64,000 bases of DNA. It comes from an uncultured Collinsella sp. (GTDB lineage: Bacteria; Actinomycetota; Coriobacteriia; Coriobacteriales; Coriobacteriaceae). The notes beneath the pieces were generated by a model. It saw only the letters and a list, made by a program, of their open reading frames with translations. It searched no databases and was not told the DNA's origin. The translations under genes were made by a program, and so were the position numbers. Position 1 is the stretch's first letter; each line of letters begins with the position of its first letter. The stretch is from NCBI GenBank assembly GCA_947507155.1, contig CANNOC010000006.1, positions 34,787-98,786 on the forward strand, in the 5' to 3' direction. This document shows, piece by piece, positions 25,360 through 34,994 of the stretch.

Positions 25360-25701
25360 TTACTCCTCGGCGCCCTCAGCGGCCTCAGCGGCAGCCTTAG
25401 CGGCCTCGGCCTCTTTGGCGAGCTGCTTCTTGGACTTCTTGACGACGGTCTCGGTCTTCTCGCCCTCGTTGGCGGCCTTGACCAGAGCAGCGACAGCGTC
25501 GGTGAGCTGAGCGCCCTTGGACTGCCAGTCGGCGATCTTCTCGAGATCGAGGTTGATGGTCTTGGGGGCGGTCATCGGGTTGTAGCGGCCAACCTCCTCG
25601 ATGATACGACCGTCACGCGGGGCGCGGGAATCGGCGACGACGACACGGTAGTACGGACGCTTCTTAGCGCCGTGACGAGCAAGGCGAATCTTGACTGCCA
25701 A
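25360..25701 (-). CDS. rpsP: 30S ribosomal protein S16
   Basis: Small-subunit protein of the 30S body. It starts [20 protein letters not shown], the S16 signature, and continues [19 protein letters not shown]. The last ~40 residues form an Ala/Lys/Glu-rich tail often seen in actinobacteria. The start is TTG at 25701 with GGAGGAG 6 nt upstream; the track start adds 12 residues not found in S16. A small GCAGC/GCTGC hairpin lies just before the Shine-Dalgarno. It heads the khpA-rimM-trmD-lepB operon. Confidence 0.97.
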   Translation of the reverse strand: MAVKIRLARHGAKKRPYYRVVVADSRAPRDGRIIEEVGRYNPMTAPKTINLDLEKIADWQSKGAQLTDAVAALVKAANEGEKTETVVKKSKKQLAKEAEAAKAAAEAAEGAEE

Positions 25702-25757
25702 AGGAAACTCCTCCAACCAAGCAGCTTTAGGCTGCAACTACAAACAAACAGTTGAAC

Positions 25758-25786
25758 ATAATACGCCATCGACGCGGGCAGGTGAA
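25758..25786 (-). promoter_or_regulatory. Proximal promoter of the rpsP operon
   Basis: The minus strand reads TTCACC, 17 bp, TATTAT, about 55 nt before the rpsP TTG. Confidence 0.7.
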
Positions 25787-25830
25787 GTCCGTGAGACCAA
25801 CTTCTTCGGTGTAGTCGAAGGCAAATCCAT

Positions 25831-25858
25831 ATCTTAGACAAGAATTCGCGATTTGCAA
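25831..25858 (-). promoter_or_regulatory. Distal promoter of the rpsP operon
   Basis: The minus strand reads TTGCAA, 16 bp, TAAGAT, about 70 bp upstream of the proximal promoter. It points away from dinB. Confidence 0.55.
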
Positions 25859-25890
25859 GCACATCCACGCACCCCACATGAGCTGCGCGG

Positions 25891-25902
25891 TATACTCATG
25901 CC
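25891..25902 (+). promoter_or_regulatory. -10 box directly before dinB (leaderless mRNA likely)
   Basis: TATACT at 25891-25896 ends 6 nt before the dinB ATG, so transcription should start at or next to the A of ATG. No Shine-Dalgarno and only a poor -35 are visible. Confidence 0.55.
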
Positions 25903-27156
25903 ATGAAAAGACGCGAACATACATACGGTTATGAGGATGCTGCGGGCGTCACGCCTCCGCCCTGGACGGGACCGGCGGTGGGCCTCATGGATCTCGATGC
26001 GTTTTTTGCGAGCGTGGAGATGCTCGACCATCCCGAGTGGCGCGGCAAGCCGCTCATCGTGGGTGGCGATGCCGATTCCCGCGGCGTCGTGTCCACCTGC
26101 TCCTACGAGGCGCGCCGCTTTGGCGTGCATTCCGCCATGCCCTCGGCCGAGGCACGGCGCCTCTGTCCGCAGGCCATTTGGACGCATGGGCATTTCAATC
26201 GCTACCACGAGGTCAGCGCACAGGTCATGGCGATTCTCGCCGACGAGACCCCGCGCGTTGAGCGCGTATCAATTGACGAGGCCTTTATCGATATCACACC
26301 GGGCCGCTTTGCGCCCGAAGATCCGCTGCTGGTTGCGCGGCGGATAAGCGACCGCGTGGCAGCGCTGGGAGTGACCTGCTCCATTGGCGTAGGCTGCAAC
26401 AAGACGGTCGCAAAGATCGCAAGCGAGAGGGACAAACCGTTTGGGCTGACCATCGTGCGCCCTGGAACCGAGCAGCGCTTTTTGGCCGCGCTGCCGGTAT
26501 CTGCCATGAGTGGCATCGGGCGCTCGGCCGAGGAGCGACTGCGCCGCATGCGCATCTACACGCTCGGCGAGCTATCCCGCGCACCGGAATCCACCTTGGC
26601 CTCTATTTTTGGCATCAACGGCGAACGCATGCGCCAGCGTGCGCTGGGACTCGAACTCTCCGAAGTCACGAGCCTCGATGAAGAGCGCGAGGTCAAGTCG
26701 GTCAGCAATGAACGCACCTTTGCGAAGGATTTGACTGAGCGTGGGGATATCGAGGCGGCGATTGCGCTGCTCGGCGAGTCGGTTGGGCGCCGCCTGCGCC
26801 GTCAAGGGCTGACGGGCGGAACCGTAACGCTCAAGCTCAAGTACTCGTATGGCAGCGGACGCACGGCACAGCGCTGCTTGCCCCACCCCACCGACGACGA
26901 GAATATCTTTGTGGCCGTAGCGCTCGAGCTGCTCGACAATATCTGGCAAGAAGGCATGCACGTGCGTCTGGCGGGCATCGGCATGAGCGACTTTGACCAT
27001 CAGGGCGGCATCCAGACCGACCTGTTCTGCGAAATCGACGACCGCGGAGCCCAATCGAGCGACCGTCGCGACCTCTCGCTCGCCATCGACGCCGTCCGAG
27101 ACAAGTTCGGCGACACCGCCCTATCCTTCGGCCGTCAATCCCGCTTCAACGATTAG
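25903..27156 (+). CDS. dinB: DNA polymerase IV (Y-family, DinB)
   Basis: Error-prone translesion polymerase. The palm motif VGLMDLDAFFASVEML carries the first catalytic Asp. STCSYEARRFGVHSAMPS follows, then the second acidic pair RVERVSIDEAFIDIT. The thumb HhH part reads MSGIGRSAEERLRR. The little-finger domain extends to the C-terminus; no clear beta-clamp peptide is obvious. Length 417 aa is normal. It is the only plus-strand gene in the first 47 kb, divergent from rpsP. I see no LexA-type palindrome near the start. Confidence 0.95.
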   Translation: MKRREHTYGYEDAAGVTPPPWTGPAVGLMDLDAFFASVEMLDHPEWRGKPLIVGGDADSRGVVSTCSYEARRFGVHSAMPSAEARRLCPQAIWTHGHFNRYHEVSAQVMAILADETPRVERVSIDEAFIDITPGRFAPEDPLLVARRISDRVAALGVTCSIGVGCNKTVAKIASERDKPFGLTIVRPGTEQRFLAALPVSAMSGIGRSAEERLRRMRIYTLGELSRAPESTLASIFGINGERMRQRALGLELSEVTSLDEEREVKSVSNERTFAKDLTERGDIEAAIALLGESVGRRLRRQGLTGGTVTLKLKYSYGSGRTAQRCLPHPTDDENIFVAVALELLDNIWQEGMHVRLAGIGMSDFDHQGGIQTDLFCEIDDRGAQSSDRRDLSLAIDAVRDKFGDTALSFGRQSRFND

Positions 27157-27165
27157 TCCCTTAGA

Positions 27166-27208
27166 CAAAAAGAAAGCCGGGCAGCTGCGAATGATGCAGC
27201 TGCCCGGC
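27166..27208 (-). terminator. Intrinsic terminator after rsfS (between convergent dinB and rsfS)
   Basis: A perfect 13-bp stem, GCCGGGCAGCTGC with GCAGCTGCCCGGC, has a 7-nt loop. On the minus strand TTTCTTTTTG follows, so it ends the obgE-nadD-yqeK-rsfS unit. The plus side lacks a U-tract but may still slow dinB transcription. Confidence 0.88.
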
Positions 27209-27250
27209 GAACGGTAAAGGTTAGCTAAAAAGCCCGTCCCAAATGAGCTA

Positions 27251-27706
27251 CTAGAGGAGGTCGAGGGGAAGCTGGGGGGCGTCGCCCCAGAGCTTCTCGA
27301 GACGGTAGAACTCGCGCGCCTCGGGAGTGAAGACGTGGACGACAACCGAACCGTAGTCCATGAGCATCCAGGTCTTCTGCTCGCGGCCCTCGATGGAAAA
27401 CGGGTGCTCGCCGCAAGCCTCGGCGACCTTCTCCTCAATCTCGTCGACGATAGAATCAACCTGGCGGTTGTTGGTGCCGGTAGCGAGAACAAAGTAGTCG
27501 CACACATCAGAAAGCTCAGTCAGGTCGAGCACCTGAACGTCCTCGCCTTTCTTGTCGTAGGCCGCCTGCGCGGCGGCGCGGGCGACATCCTCGGCGGCGA
27601 CACCGCTCGCGGACAGCGAGGCGGCAGTGCGGTCGGACGTGGCAGCGAAACTCTTGTGCTCCACACCTTCAAGAATCTGCTCGTCGGTCATGGTCTCGTC
27701 GGCCAT
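27251..27706 (-). CDS. rsfS: Ribosome silencing factor RsfS
   Basis: Binds L14 and blocks subunit joining under starvation. The conserved domain (about residues 42-150) shows DVQVLDLTELSDVCDYFVLA, GTNNRQVDSIVDEIEE and DYGSVVVHVFTPEAREFYRLE. The N-terminal ~40 residues, acidic and Ala-rich, are extra to the family core. The ATG at 27706 has AGAGG 6 nt upstream. It follows nadD and yqeK, the usual neighbourhood. Confidence 0.95.
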   Translation of the reverse strand: MADETMTDEQILEGVEHKSFAATSDRTAASLSASGVAAEDVARAAAQAAYDKKGEDVQVLDLTELSDVCDYFVLATGTNNRQVDSIVDEIEEKVAEACGEHPFSIEGREQKTWMLMDYGSVVVHVFTPEAREFYRLEKLWGDAPQLPLDLL

Positions 27707-27733
27707 GGAATACCTCTTTCTAGACAGCCCGAG

Positions 27734-28342
27734 CTAGCGCAGCTGGGCGTAATGGTTGTAAATCGAAATAGCCGTGGGATAAAGATAACGCCCGGTCTGG
27801 ATCACATAGACCAGACCCTGCGCAAAACAGGAGAAGAACAACTCGTCGAGCGAGGACTTCCCCACCATCTTGCGCAGCGCATGGGCATAATCACCGTGGC
27901 GGTTGGGTTCGATGGCATCGGCCACAAAGACCACCATATCGAGCGGCGTCATGTCGCAAGCGCCCACGGTGTGACGGTCGACAGCCTGAAAGACCGCCGG
28001 CGACAGCTCGGGAAAAAGCTGCGGAAGCTCATAGGCGGCAACCGGGCCATGCAAAAGCGGCGTCGCGGCAGACGGAGAGCCGGCAATCTTAATGCCGTAA
28101 TGCAGAGCGCGCGTGACCAGCTCGTCGTCGGAGAGCACCTTGTCCCAGTCATGGATCAGGCCAGCGGCAGCGGCATCAAAGCGGTTGACACCGTACACCT
28201 CGGCTAGGTGCAACGCAGTCTCGGCAACCCCGAGCGAATGCACGTAGCGCTTACGCTTATCCTTCATGCGCACATCGAGCAACTCGTGGATGCGCGTCAA
28301 GAGCGCGCGCTCGTCGCCCTCAAACTGATCTTCTACCGACAA
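27734..28342 (-). CDS. yqeK: HD-domain diadenosine tetraphosphatase YqeK
   Basis: Hydrolyses Ap4A symmetrically to ADP. The HD core is visible: HSLGVAETALHLAEVYGV, GLIHDWDKVLSDDELV, LLHGPVAAY and FVADAIEPNR, supplying the His and Asp metal ligands. Length 202 aa fits. TTG is the likely start, with GGGGGAG 3-4 nt upstream. It sits between nadD and rsfS, the standard order in Gram-positive genomes. Confidence 0.93.
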   Translation of the reverse strand: MSVEDQFEGDERALLTRIHELLDVRMKDKRKRYVHSLGVAETALHLAEVYGVNRFDAAAAGLIHDWDKVLSDDELVTRALHYGIKIAGSPSAATPLLHGPVAAYELPQLFPELSPAVFQAVDRHTVGACDMTPLDMVVFVADAIEPNRHGDYAHALRKMVGKSSLDELFFSCFAQGLVYVIQTGRYLYPTAISIYNHYAQLR

Positions 28343-28354
28343 CGTTCTCCCCCA

Positions 28355-29032
28355 TCAATCAAAATCGTCTTGCCCAAGATCGGCATACAGGCCGCGTTTC
28401 CGGATATAGCCGAGCACGGACTCGCTCGTAAGATAGCGCACGCTCATACCGCGGGCAACCCGCTTGCGAATGTTGGTCGAGCTAATCGCCAGCGCCGGAA
28501 TCTGAATATAGCGCACGTCGAATGGCAGCCCCGATTCCTTAATCCGCGCCCGGGCCGTATCGATGTCAAAGCCGGGACGCGTCGCAGCAATAAAGGTTGC
28601 CAGTTCGGCAATCTCATCTGCATTGTGCCAGGTCACAATATCGATAATCGCATCGGCACCCGTAATAAAGTAAAGCTTCACCCGTGGCGGGTAAAACTCG
28701 CGAAGGGCGCGCAGCGTATCGGCTGTGTAGGTGACACCGGCACGATCGATCTCGAAGCGGCTTGCCAAAAAGGCCGGGTTCGCGGCGGTCGCGAGGACCG
28801 TCATGGCATAACGGTCCTCAGCAGGCGTCACCGGTTTGTCGAGCTTAAAGGCGGGAGAGCCGGCCGGCATAAAGAGCACGGCGTCCAAGTCGAGCGACTC
28901 GCGCGCCTGCTCGGCGGTAACCAAGTGCCCATAATGAATCGGGTCAAAGGTACCACCCATAATGCCGAGCCTAAACTCCTGCCCGTCTTCTAGAGGAAGC
29001 TCGGGCAGACCGATTCCACCGCGCAGTGACAT
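28355..29032 (-). CDS. nadD: Nicotinate-nucleotide adenylyltransferase
   Basis: Transfers AMP to nicotinate mononucleotide, making deamido-NAD. The nucleotidyltransferase motif GIMGGTFDPIHYGHLV is near residue 24 and the ALAISSTNIRKRV motif is near the C-terminus. The N-terminal ~20 residues are extra; a start at a downstream codon is possible, since no strong Shine-Dalgarno precedes the ATG. It is 3 nt from obgE and 12 nt from yqeK. Confidence 0.95.
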   Translation of the reverse strand: MSLRGGIGLPELPLEDGQEFRLGIMGGTFDPIHYGHLVTAEQARESLDLDAVLFMPAGSPAFKLDKPVTPAEDRYAMTVLATAANPAFLASRFEIDRAGVTYTADTLRALREFYPPRVKLYFITGADAIIDIVTWHNADEIAELATFIAATRPGFDIDTARARIKESGLPFDVRYIQIPALAISSTNIRKRVARGMSVRYLTSESVLGYIRKRGLYADLGQDDFD

Positions 29033-29035
29033 GGC

Positions 29036-30544
<1,509 letters not shown>

Positions 30545-30547
30545 CTA

Positions 30548-30592
30548 CAAAAAAGAGGGAGACCCTTGAATCCTAAAACTCAAGTGCCTCCC
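30548..30592 (-). terminator. Intrinsic terminator after rpmA
   Basis: A 13-bp stem with one G-U pair and one mismatch (GGGAGGCACTTGA with TCAAGGGTCTCCC) is followed by TCTTTTTTG on the minus strand. It separates rplU-rpmA from obgE; the A-tract complement runs into the obgE Shine-Dalgarno region. Confidence 0.8.
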
Positions 30593-30617
30593 ACATATGT
30601 GCTCTATGAAGGGTGAA

Positions 30618-30875
30618 TTACGCGTTCGCGAGCGGGCGTACGCTGACCCTGTGCTTGATACCCTTGTGGAACTCAACGGTACCGTCGACCAGCGCGAACA
30701 GCGTGTCGTCCTTGCCACGGCCAACGTTCTCACCCGGGTGGATGTGCGTGCCGTGCTGACGGACGAGAATCGTGCCCGTGGTTACCGTCTGGCCGGCATA
30801 GCGCTTCGTGCCAAGGCGCTGACCGCGGGAGTCACGGCCATTACGGGAGGAACCGAGTCCTTTTTTGTGTGCCAT
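30618..30875 (-). CDS. rpmA: 50S ribosomal protein L27
   Basis: Ribosomal protein reaching the peptidyl-transferase centre. It begins [20 protein letters not shown], the mature-type N-terminus, with no Firmicutes-type cleavable extension. [19 protein letters not shown] is the conserved core. Length is 85 aa. It follows rplU by 33 nt. Confidence 0.98.
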   Translation of the reverse strand: MAHKKGLGSSRNGRDSRGQRLGTKRYAGQTVTTGTILVRQHGTHIHPGENVGRGKDDTLFALVDGTVEFHKGIKHRVSVRPLANA

Positions 30876-30908
30876 TGTGTATACCTACTCTTTCGTTACG
30901 AGTGTAAT

Positions 30909-31283
30909 CTACTCGGCGACGGGAGCCTCGGCAACAGCCTCAGCCTCTGCCTTGACAGCCTTCTTGGCGCGGGAGGTAGCCTGAACCTTCACGATCTTCA
31001 GCTTGGTGAGCTGCTGACGGTGACCCTTCAGACGACGATAGCGCTTACGCTTGTGGAACTTGAAGACCAGCTGCTTCTCGCCCTTGAACTGCTCAACGAT
31101 CTGAGCGGTAACCTTGGCCTTGGCCAGCTTGTCGGGATCGGTGACGATCTTCTTACCATCGTTGAGGAAGATAACCGGCAGGGTGATCTTATCGCCCTCA
31201 TTGCCCTCGATCTTCTCGACGGTGATGACATCGTCGGTGGCGACCTTGTACTGCTTGCCGCCCGTGTTAACGATTGCGTACAT
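30909..31283 (-). CDS. rplU: 50S ribosomal protein L21
   Basis: Large-subunit protein that contacts L20 and 23S rRNA. It begins MYAIVNTGGKQYKVATDDVI; KRKRYRRLKGHRQQLTKLKI is the L21 signature. The C-terminal ~20 residues form an Ala/Glu/Lys tail. The ATG at 31283 has AAGGG 9 nt upstream; the track's earlier start adds seven residues not found in L21. A strong promoter precedes it. Confidence 0.97.
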   Translation of the reverse strand: MYAIVNTGGKQYKVATDDVITVEKIEGNEGDKITLPVIFLNDGKKIVTDPDKLAKAKVTAQIVEQFKGEKQLVFKFHKRKRYRRLKGHRQQLTKLKIVKVQATSRAKKAVKAEAEAVAEAPVAE

Positions 31284-31325
31284 GTTTACTTGCCCTTCAT
31301 GCATCAGTTAGTGCAACAGCCGAAT

Positions 31326-31354
31326 ATAGTAGCAGGCGATAATACCCCCGTCAA
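31326..31354 (-). promoter_or_regulatory. Promoter of rplU-rpmA, overlapping the upstream gene's stop codon
   Basis: The minus strand reads TTGACG, 17 bp, TACTAT, ending about 40 nt before the rplU ATG. The -35 box shares bases with the TGA stop of the TIGR03936 gene. Confidence 0.8.
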
Positions 31355-32163
31355 CGAGTATGTGGAGCAAATCCACAAGTTCGCACAGGTATGGGGCTGA
31401 CGAGTCGGCCCTCGTCGTCCTCGCATGCTTGATTCTGACGCTCGACATCGTAGGAGCAGATGGTCACGAGGTCTTGCATACCGGTGGAAACAATAGGTGC
31501 ATCGACGCCCGGGGTCAAGCCCTGCAACAAAACATCAGCTGCGGAAAGCAAAATTTCCGGACGCATGGAGCCCTCGTTATCGGCATGGGTGTCGAGCATG
31601 AGCACCAGATGGTCCGGGCGCTCCCCTGCCGTAAGCTCGTAGCCCACCAGAGTGTGGTCAAGATCTAGGCGCTTGCTCTTCTTACCGCGTGCGTAGTCGA
31701 TGCCGTGGCCCGCGCGCAGCGTATCGATAGCACGATGCACCTCGTCGGCGGAGGCCGGTGCCTCAGGGTCAAGATGCAGGTCGATACGATAGGACAGACG
31801 CGTGAGCTGCGCCGTCAGCGCCGGAGTGCGCACGTCGATGTATGCCGCCTCGATGGGGGCCAGATCGGCCGGAGATGCCGCCGCCAGGCGCTCAAACGCC
31901 TCGTCGAGTGCGACGAACTCGGTCATAAACAGGTCATACCACTCGCAGGTCGACGACGTTCCCACCGGCAACGCCGACGAAAAGCCCACGCGCATGTGCG
32001 GGGAGAAACCCTGCGTCACGGCGTAGGGCAGCCCCGCGCGACGCACGATGCGCTCAATGGTATGAATCACTTCGAGATGGCCCAGGTACTTAAGACGGTC
32101 GCGCTTGCCATAGCGAACGCGAAGCCTAAAGAGCGTGGAGTTGTCGGTCAAGCGCTCACTCAT
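31351..32163 (-). CDS. TIGR03936 family radical-SAM-associated protein (DUF2344)
   Basis: Function unknown; the family almost always accompanies the TIGR03960 radical SAM protein. It begins with LRVRYGKRDRLKYLGHLEVI and contains FSPHMRVGFSSALPVGTSS, the family's conserved block. No Cys cluster is present. Length is 270 aa. It overlaps the TIGR03960 gene by 4 nt (ATGA), so the two are translated together. Proximity to rplU-rpmA suggests a link to RNA modification or the ribosome, which is inference only. Confidence 0.88.
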   Translation of the reverse strand: MSERLTDNSTLFRLRVRYGKRDRLKYLGHLEVIHTIERIVRRAGLPYAVTQGFSPHMRVGFSSALPVGTSSTCEWYDLFMTEFVALDEAFERLAAASPADLAPIEAAYIDVRTPALTAQLTRLSYRIDLHLDPEAPASADEVHRAIDTLRAGHGIDYARGKKSKRLDLDHTLVGYELTAGERPDHLVLMLDTHADNEGSMRPEILLSAADVLLQGLTPGVDAPIVSTGMQDLVTICSYDVERQNQACEDDEGRLVSPIPVRTCGFAPHTR

Positions 32164-34037
32164 GCGCGATCACCCACCAATACGTTCTTGGCATGGAGCG
32201 TGGGGCAGATTCCACAGCCGGTGCACGACGTGCGGGTGCAGTCGGGCGTCGTGACACCCTCCAGCGAGCGGCGGTACTCGCGCTCGAGAAAGCCGCGCGA
32301 GCAGCCGGGGCTCACGTGCTCCCAGGGCAGGCGCCAGTCCAGTTCGTAGGGCAGGTGCACGAGCTCGTTGAGGTCGATGCCGTTTTTGGCCGCCGCCTCT
32401 TTCCAGTTATCGAGCGAAAAATGCTCCACCCAGGCGTCAAAACGCGAGCCCGCACGCCAGGCGTCGATGATGACCGGCGTCATGTCACGGCCGGCGCGAG
32501 ACAGCGCGGCCTCAACGAGCGAGGTCTCGGCATCGTGGTAGTGCACGCGTACGGCGCGGTTGCGCACGCTCGTGATGAGCAGCTTTTGGCGACGCTTGAC
32601 GTCATCGTAATCGAGCTGCGGGCACCATTGGAACGGCGTGGCGGCCTTGGGGATAAACACCGACACCGAGATGGACACCGAGATGGAGCCGCGACGCGCC
32701 TTGGGAACCACGGAGCGGCCGAGCTCGAGCACATGGTCGGCCAGGTTGGCGATGGCCACGATATCCTCGTCGCGCTCGCCGGGAAGGCCCATCATAAAGT
32801 AGAGCTTCATGCGGTTCCAACCAGCCTCGAAGGCCGCCTTGGCCGCACGGTCCAAGTCCTCCTCGGTCACGTTCTTGTTGATGATGTCGCGCATGCGCTG
32901 ACTGCCGGCTTCGGGGGCAAACGTCAGGCCGCCCTTCTTTTCGCCGGCGACCGACTCGGCCATATCCACGCCAAACGAATCCAGGCGCTGCGAGGGAATG
33001 GACACGCGAATGCCCGTATCTTCCAGACGGCGGTTAAGGCGACCGAGCACATCGCGGATGCAGGAGTGATCGGTGGTCGAAAGCGAGGTAAGCGACACCT
33101 CGTCATAGCCGGTCTTTTCCAGGCCCTGGATCACCGAGGACACAATCTGGTCGGCCGAGCGCTCGCGCACCGGGCGATAGGTCATGCCGGCCTGGCAAAA
33201 ACGGCAGCCGCGGGCACAACCGCGCAGAATCTCGATCGACAGGCGATCGTGAACGAGCTGCGCGTAGGGCACGCACGACTGCGACAACGGATTGGTAGTG
33301 CCAAAGTCCTCAACGACGCGCTTGTAGACCACCGGTGGGACGTCCTTGCCTTCGCGCGGCACGGTGTAGCCATGCGGCGAGCAGGGCTCGTCATGGCGCA
33401 CCTCGTAGAGCGACGGCACATAGGTGCCACCGACCGTCGCGAGCTGCTCGACAATCTGAGCGCGCGAGACGCCCTCGTCGCGCAAGCGGCGATGCAGCTG
33501 GCAAACCTCGAGCAGCGACTCCTCGCCCTCGCCAATGAGGATGGCATCGAAGAAGGCTGCATACGGCTCGGGGTTATAGACCGAGGGACCACCGGCGACG
33601 ATGATGGGATCGTCCTCGGTGCGGTCGGCCGCCAGCAGCGGAATGCCGGCTAGATCGAGGGCCTCGAGAAAGTTTGTCACGGCCATCTCATGCGGCACGT
33701 GCATGCCGACGATATCGAACGAGGCCACGGGTGCTGCGCCCTCGAGCGACAGCAGCGGGATACCAGCCTCGCGCATGGCATCGCCCATATCGGGCCACGG
33801 CACATAGCCGCGCTCGCAGGAAATGCCCTCGGCCTGATTGAGGATGTTGTACAGGATGGCAATACCCTGGTTGGGCAGGCCAACCTCGTACACATCCGGG
33901 TAAATCATGCAGCAACGATAGTCGGCATCGGCCTTGGAGAGCGTGCCCCACTCATGGTCGATATAGCGGCTCGGCTTCTCGACCTTTGCGAGCAGGGGCT
34001 CAATCAAATGAAAACAGTCTTGGTACACAGCGCGCAA
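32160..34037 (-). CDS. TIGR03960 family B12-binding-like radical SAM protein
   Basis: Radical SAM enzyme of unknown substrate. The N-terminal part resembles a B12-binding fold (YPDVYEVGLPNQGIAIL). The [4Fe-4S] motif C-x3-C-x2-C is ILRGCARGCRFCQAG near residue 274, followed by the TIM-barrel segment LTSLSTTDHS. A second Cys cluster sits at the very C-terminus (CTRTSCTGCGICP) and could bind an auxiliary cluster. Length 625 aa is typical. TTG is the likely start, with AGGGG 6 nt upstream. It is paired with the TIGR03936 gene downstream. Confidence 0.92.
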   Translation of the reverse strand: MRAVYQDCFHLIEPLLAKVEKPSRYIDHEWGTLSKADADYRCCMIYPDVYEVGLPNQGIAILYNILNQAEGISCERGYVPWPDMGDAMREAGIPLLSLEGAAPVASFDIVGMHVPHEMAVTNFLEALDLAGIPLLAADRTEDDPIIVAGGPSVYNPEPYAAFFDAILIGEGEESLLEVCQLHRRLRDEGVSRAQIVEQLATVGGTYVPSLYEVRHDEPCSPHGYTVPREGKDVPPVVYKRVVEDFGTTNPLSQSCVPYAQLVHDRLSIEILRGCARGCRFCQAGMTYRPVRERSADQIVSSVIQGLEKTGYDEVSLTSLSTTDHSCIRDVLGRLNRRLEDTGIRVSIPSQRLDSFGVDMAESVAGEKKGGLTFAPEAGSQRMRDIINKNVTEEDLDRAAKAAFEAGWNRMKLYFMMGLPGERDEDIVAIANLADHVLELGRSVVPKARRGSISVSISVSVFIPKAATPFQWCPQLDYDDVKRRQKLLITSVRNRAVRVHYHDAETSLVEAALSRAGRDMTPVIIDAWRAGSRFDAWVEHFSLDNWKEAAAKNGIDLNELVHLPYELDWRLPWEHVSPGCSRGFLEREYRRSLEGVTTPDCTRTSCTGCGICPTLHAKNVLVGDRA

Positions 34038-34046
34038 AAGAAACCC

Positions 34047-34976
34047 CTAAGCAGCGAGATCAGATGCGTCCTCAAAGGGACCCATGGGACGAGTAGCGCC
34101 GGCAACCGTGGTCACCAGGTCGCGAACGCGCGAGAACGTGGCGGCAGCCACCTCGTTGGCACGGCTGTAGTCGATGTCGCGCTCGTACAGCGAAACGAGC
34201 GCACGGCCCATGCCATAGGTGCCCGCGGCGGCGGTCAGCGCCTTGACGGCAAACCCAATATGCGGCGTCTGCTTTACCAGGGCGCGGGTGACGGCGCGGA
34301 GCACCAAGCCGCCGGCAAGCACGCCCGCGACCTCATAGCCGCGCTCGGGCTTTATGCCGCGTCCAAAGATGGCCGCGAGCTCAAAGAGCATGCCCACCTG
34401 CGCCAGCGCCATAACGGGATAATCGGCCCCCGGCAAAAACACCAGCGCGCCCGTCGCCATATTGGTAAGCGCGCACGAGGTGATGATGCGGTTAGCGGCA
34501 GCGATACGCATGAAGGTGAAGTTCGCCGCAAAGGCTGTCTCCTTGTCCGTGCGGTCGAGAATCCAGCGAGCGAGCGTCTCGAGCAGATACGTCTTATCGG
34601 TAGCCGCCACCGCGCCGAGCATGGGCGTGGACTCCTGGATAAAAGGCACCTCCACAGCAGACTCGGCAAGCACGCACACGGGGGCGCCGGCAATCACAAG
34701 CTCCTGTACAGCGCTCTCAAGACGGTCGGATCCGCACGAAAGGACCAGCACCACGTCGGTATCGGTCTTGGGGACGATACGGTCCTCACCCAGGCGCTCA
34801 ACGCGCACAATGCCCGACGTCGTCTGCGGCACGAAGGCATCGCGCACCGTCTCGACCAAAAAACGCGAGGCAGACGAATCGAGGTAGACGGACACGCGTA
34901 CCGGCGTGTCGGAATCCTTCTTGGTGGTCGCGCCCATCTTAAAGACGCGGGTCAGCTTGTCCACGGGAATCTTCAT
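34047..34976 (-). CDS. DUF697-like membrane protein of unknown function
   Basis: I do not recognise a specific function. Residues ~35-140 look like a soluble alpha/beta domain (VRVSVYLDSSASRFLVETVR). Residues ~155-260 carry the DUF697-type double membrane region: AAANRIITSCALTNMATGA, PGADYPVMALAQVGM and ELAAIFGRG, then GFAVKALTAAAGTYGMGRAL. The ATG has GGAGGGG 8 nt upstream. It lies between the rodA/mrdA wall operon and the radical SAM pair, 9 nt from the latter, so it is probably cotranscribed with rodA. A role at the membrane in cell elongation is only a contextual guess. Confidence 0.75.
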   Translation of the reverse strand: MKIPVDKLTRVFKMGATTKKDSDTPVRVSVYLDSSASRFLVETVRDAFVPQTTSGIVRVERLGEDRIVPKTDTDVVLVLSCGSDRLESAVQELVIAGAPVCVLAESAVEVPFIQESTPMLGAVAATDKTYLLETLARWILDRTDKETAFAANFTFMRIAAANRIITSCALTNMATGALVFLPGADYPVMALAQVGMLFELAAIFGRGIKPERGYEVAGVLAGGLVLRAVTRALVKQTPHIGFAVKALTAAAGTYGMGRALVSLYERDIDYSRANEVAAATFSRVRDLVTTVAGATRPMGPFEDASDLAA

Positions 34977-34994
34977 AACAAACCCCTCCAGCGG

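Noticed and set aside
25738-25902. LexA operator in the rpsP-dinB gap
   Set aside because: No CGAAC-N4-GTTCG or similar palindrome is visible.
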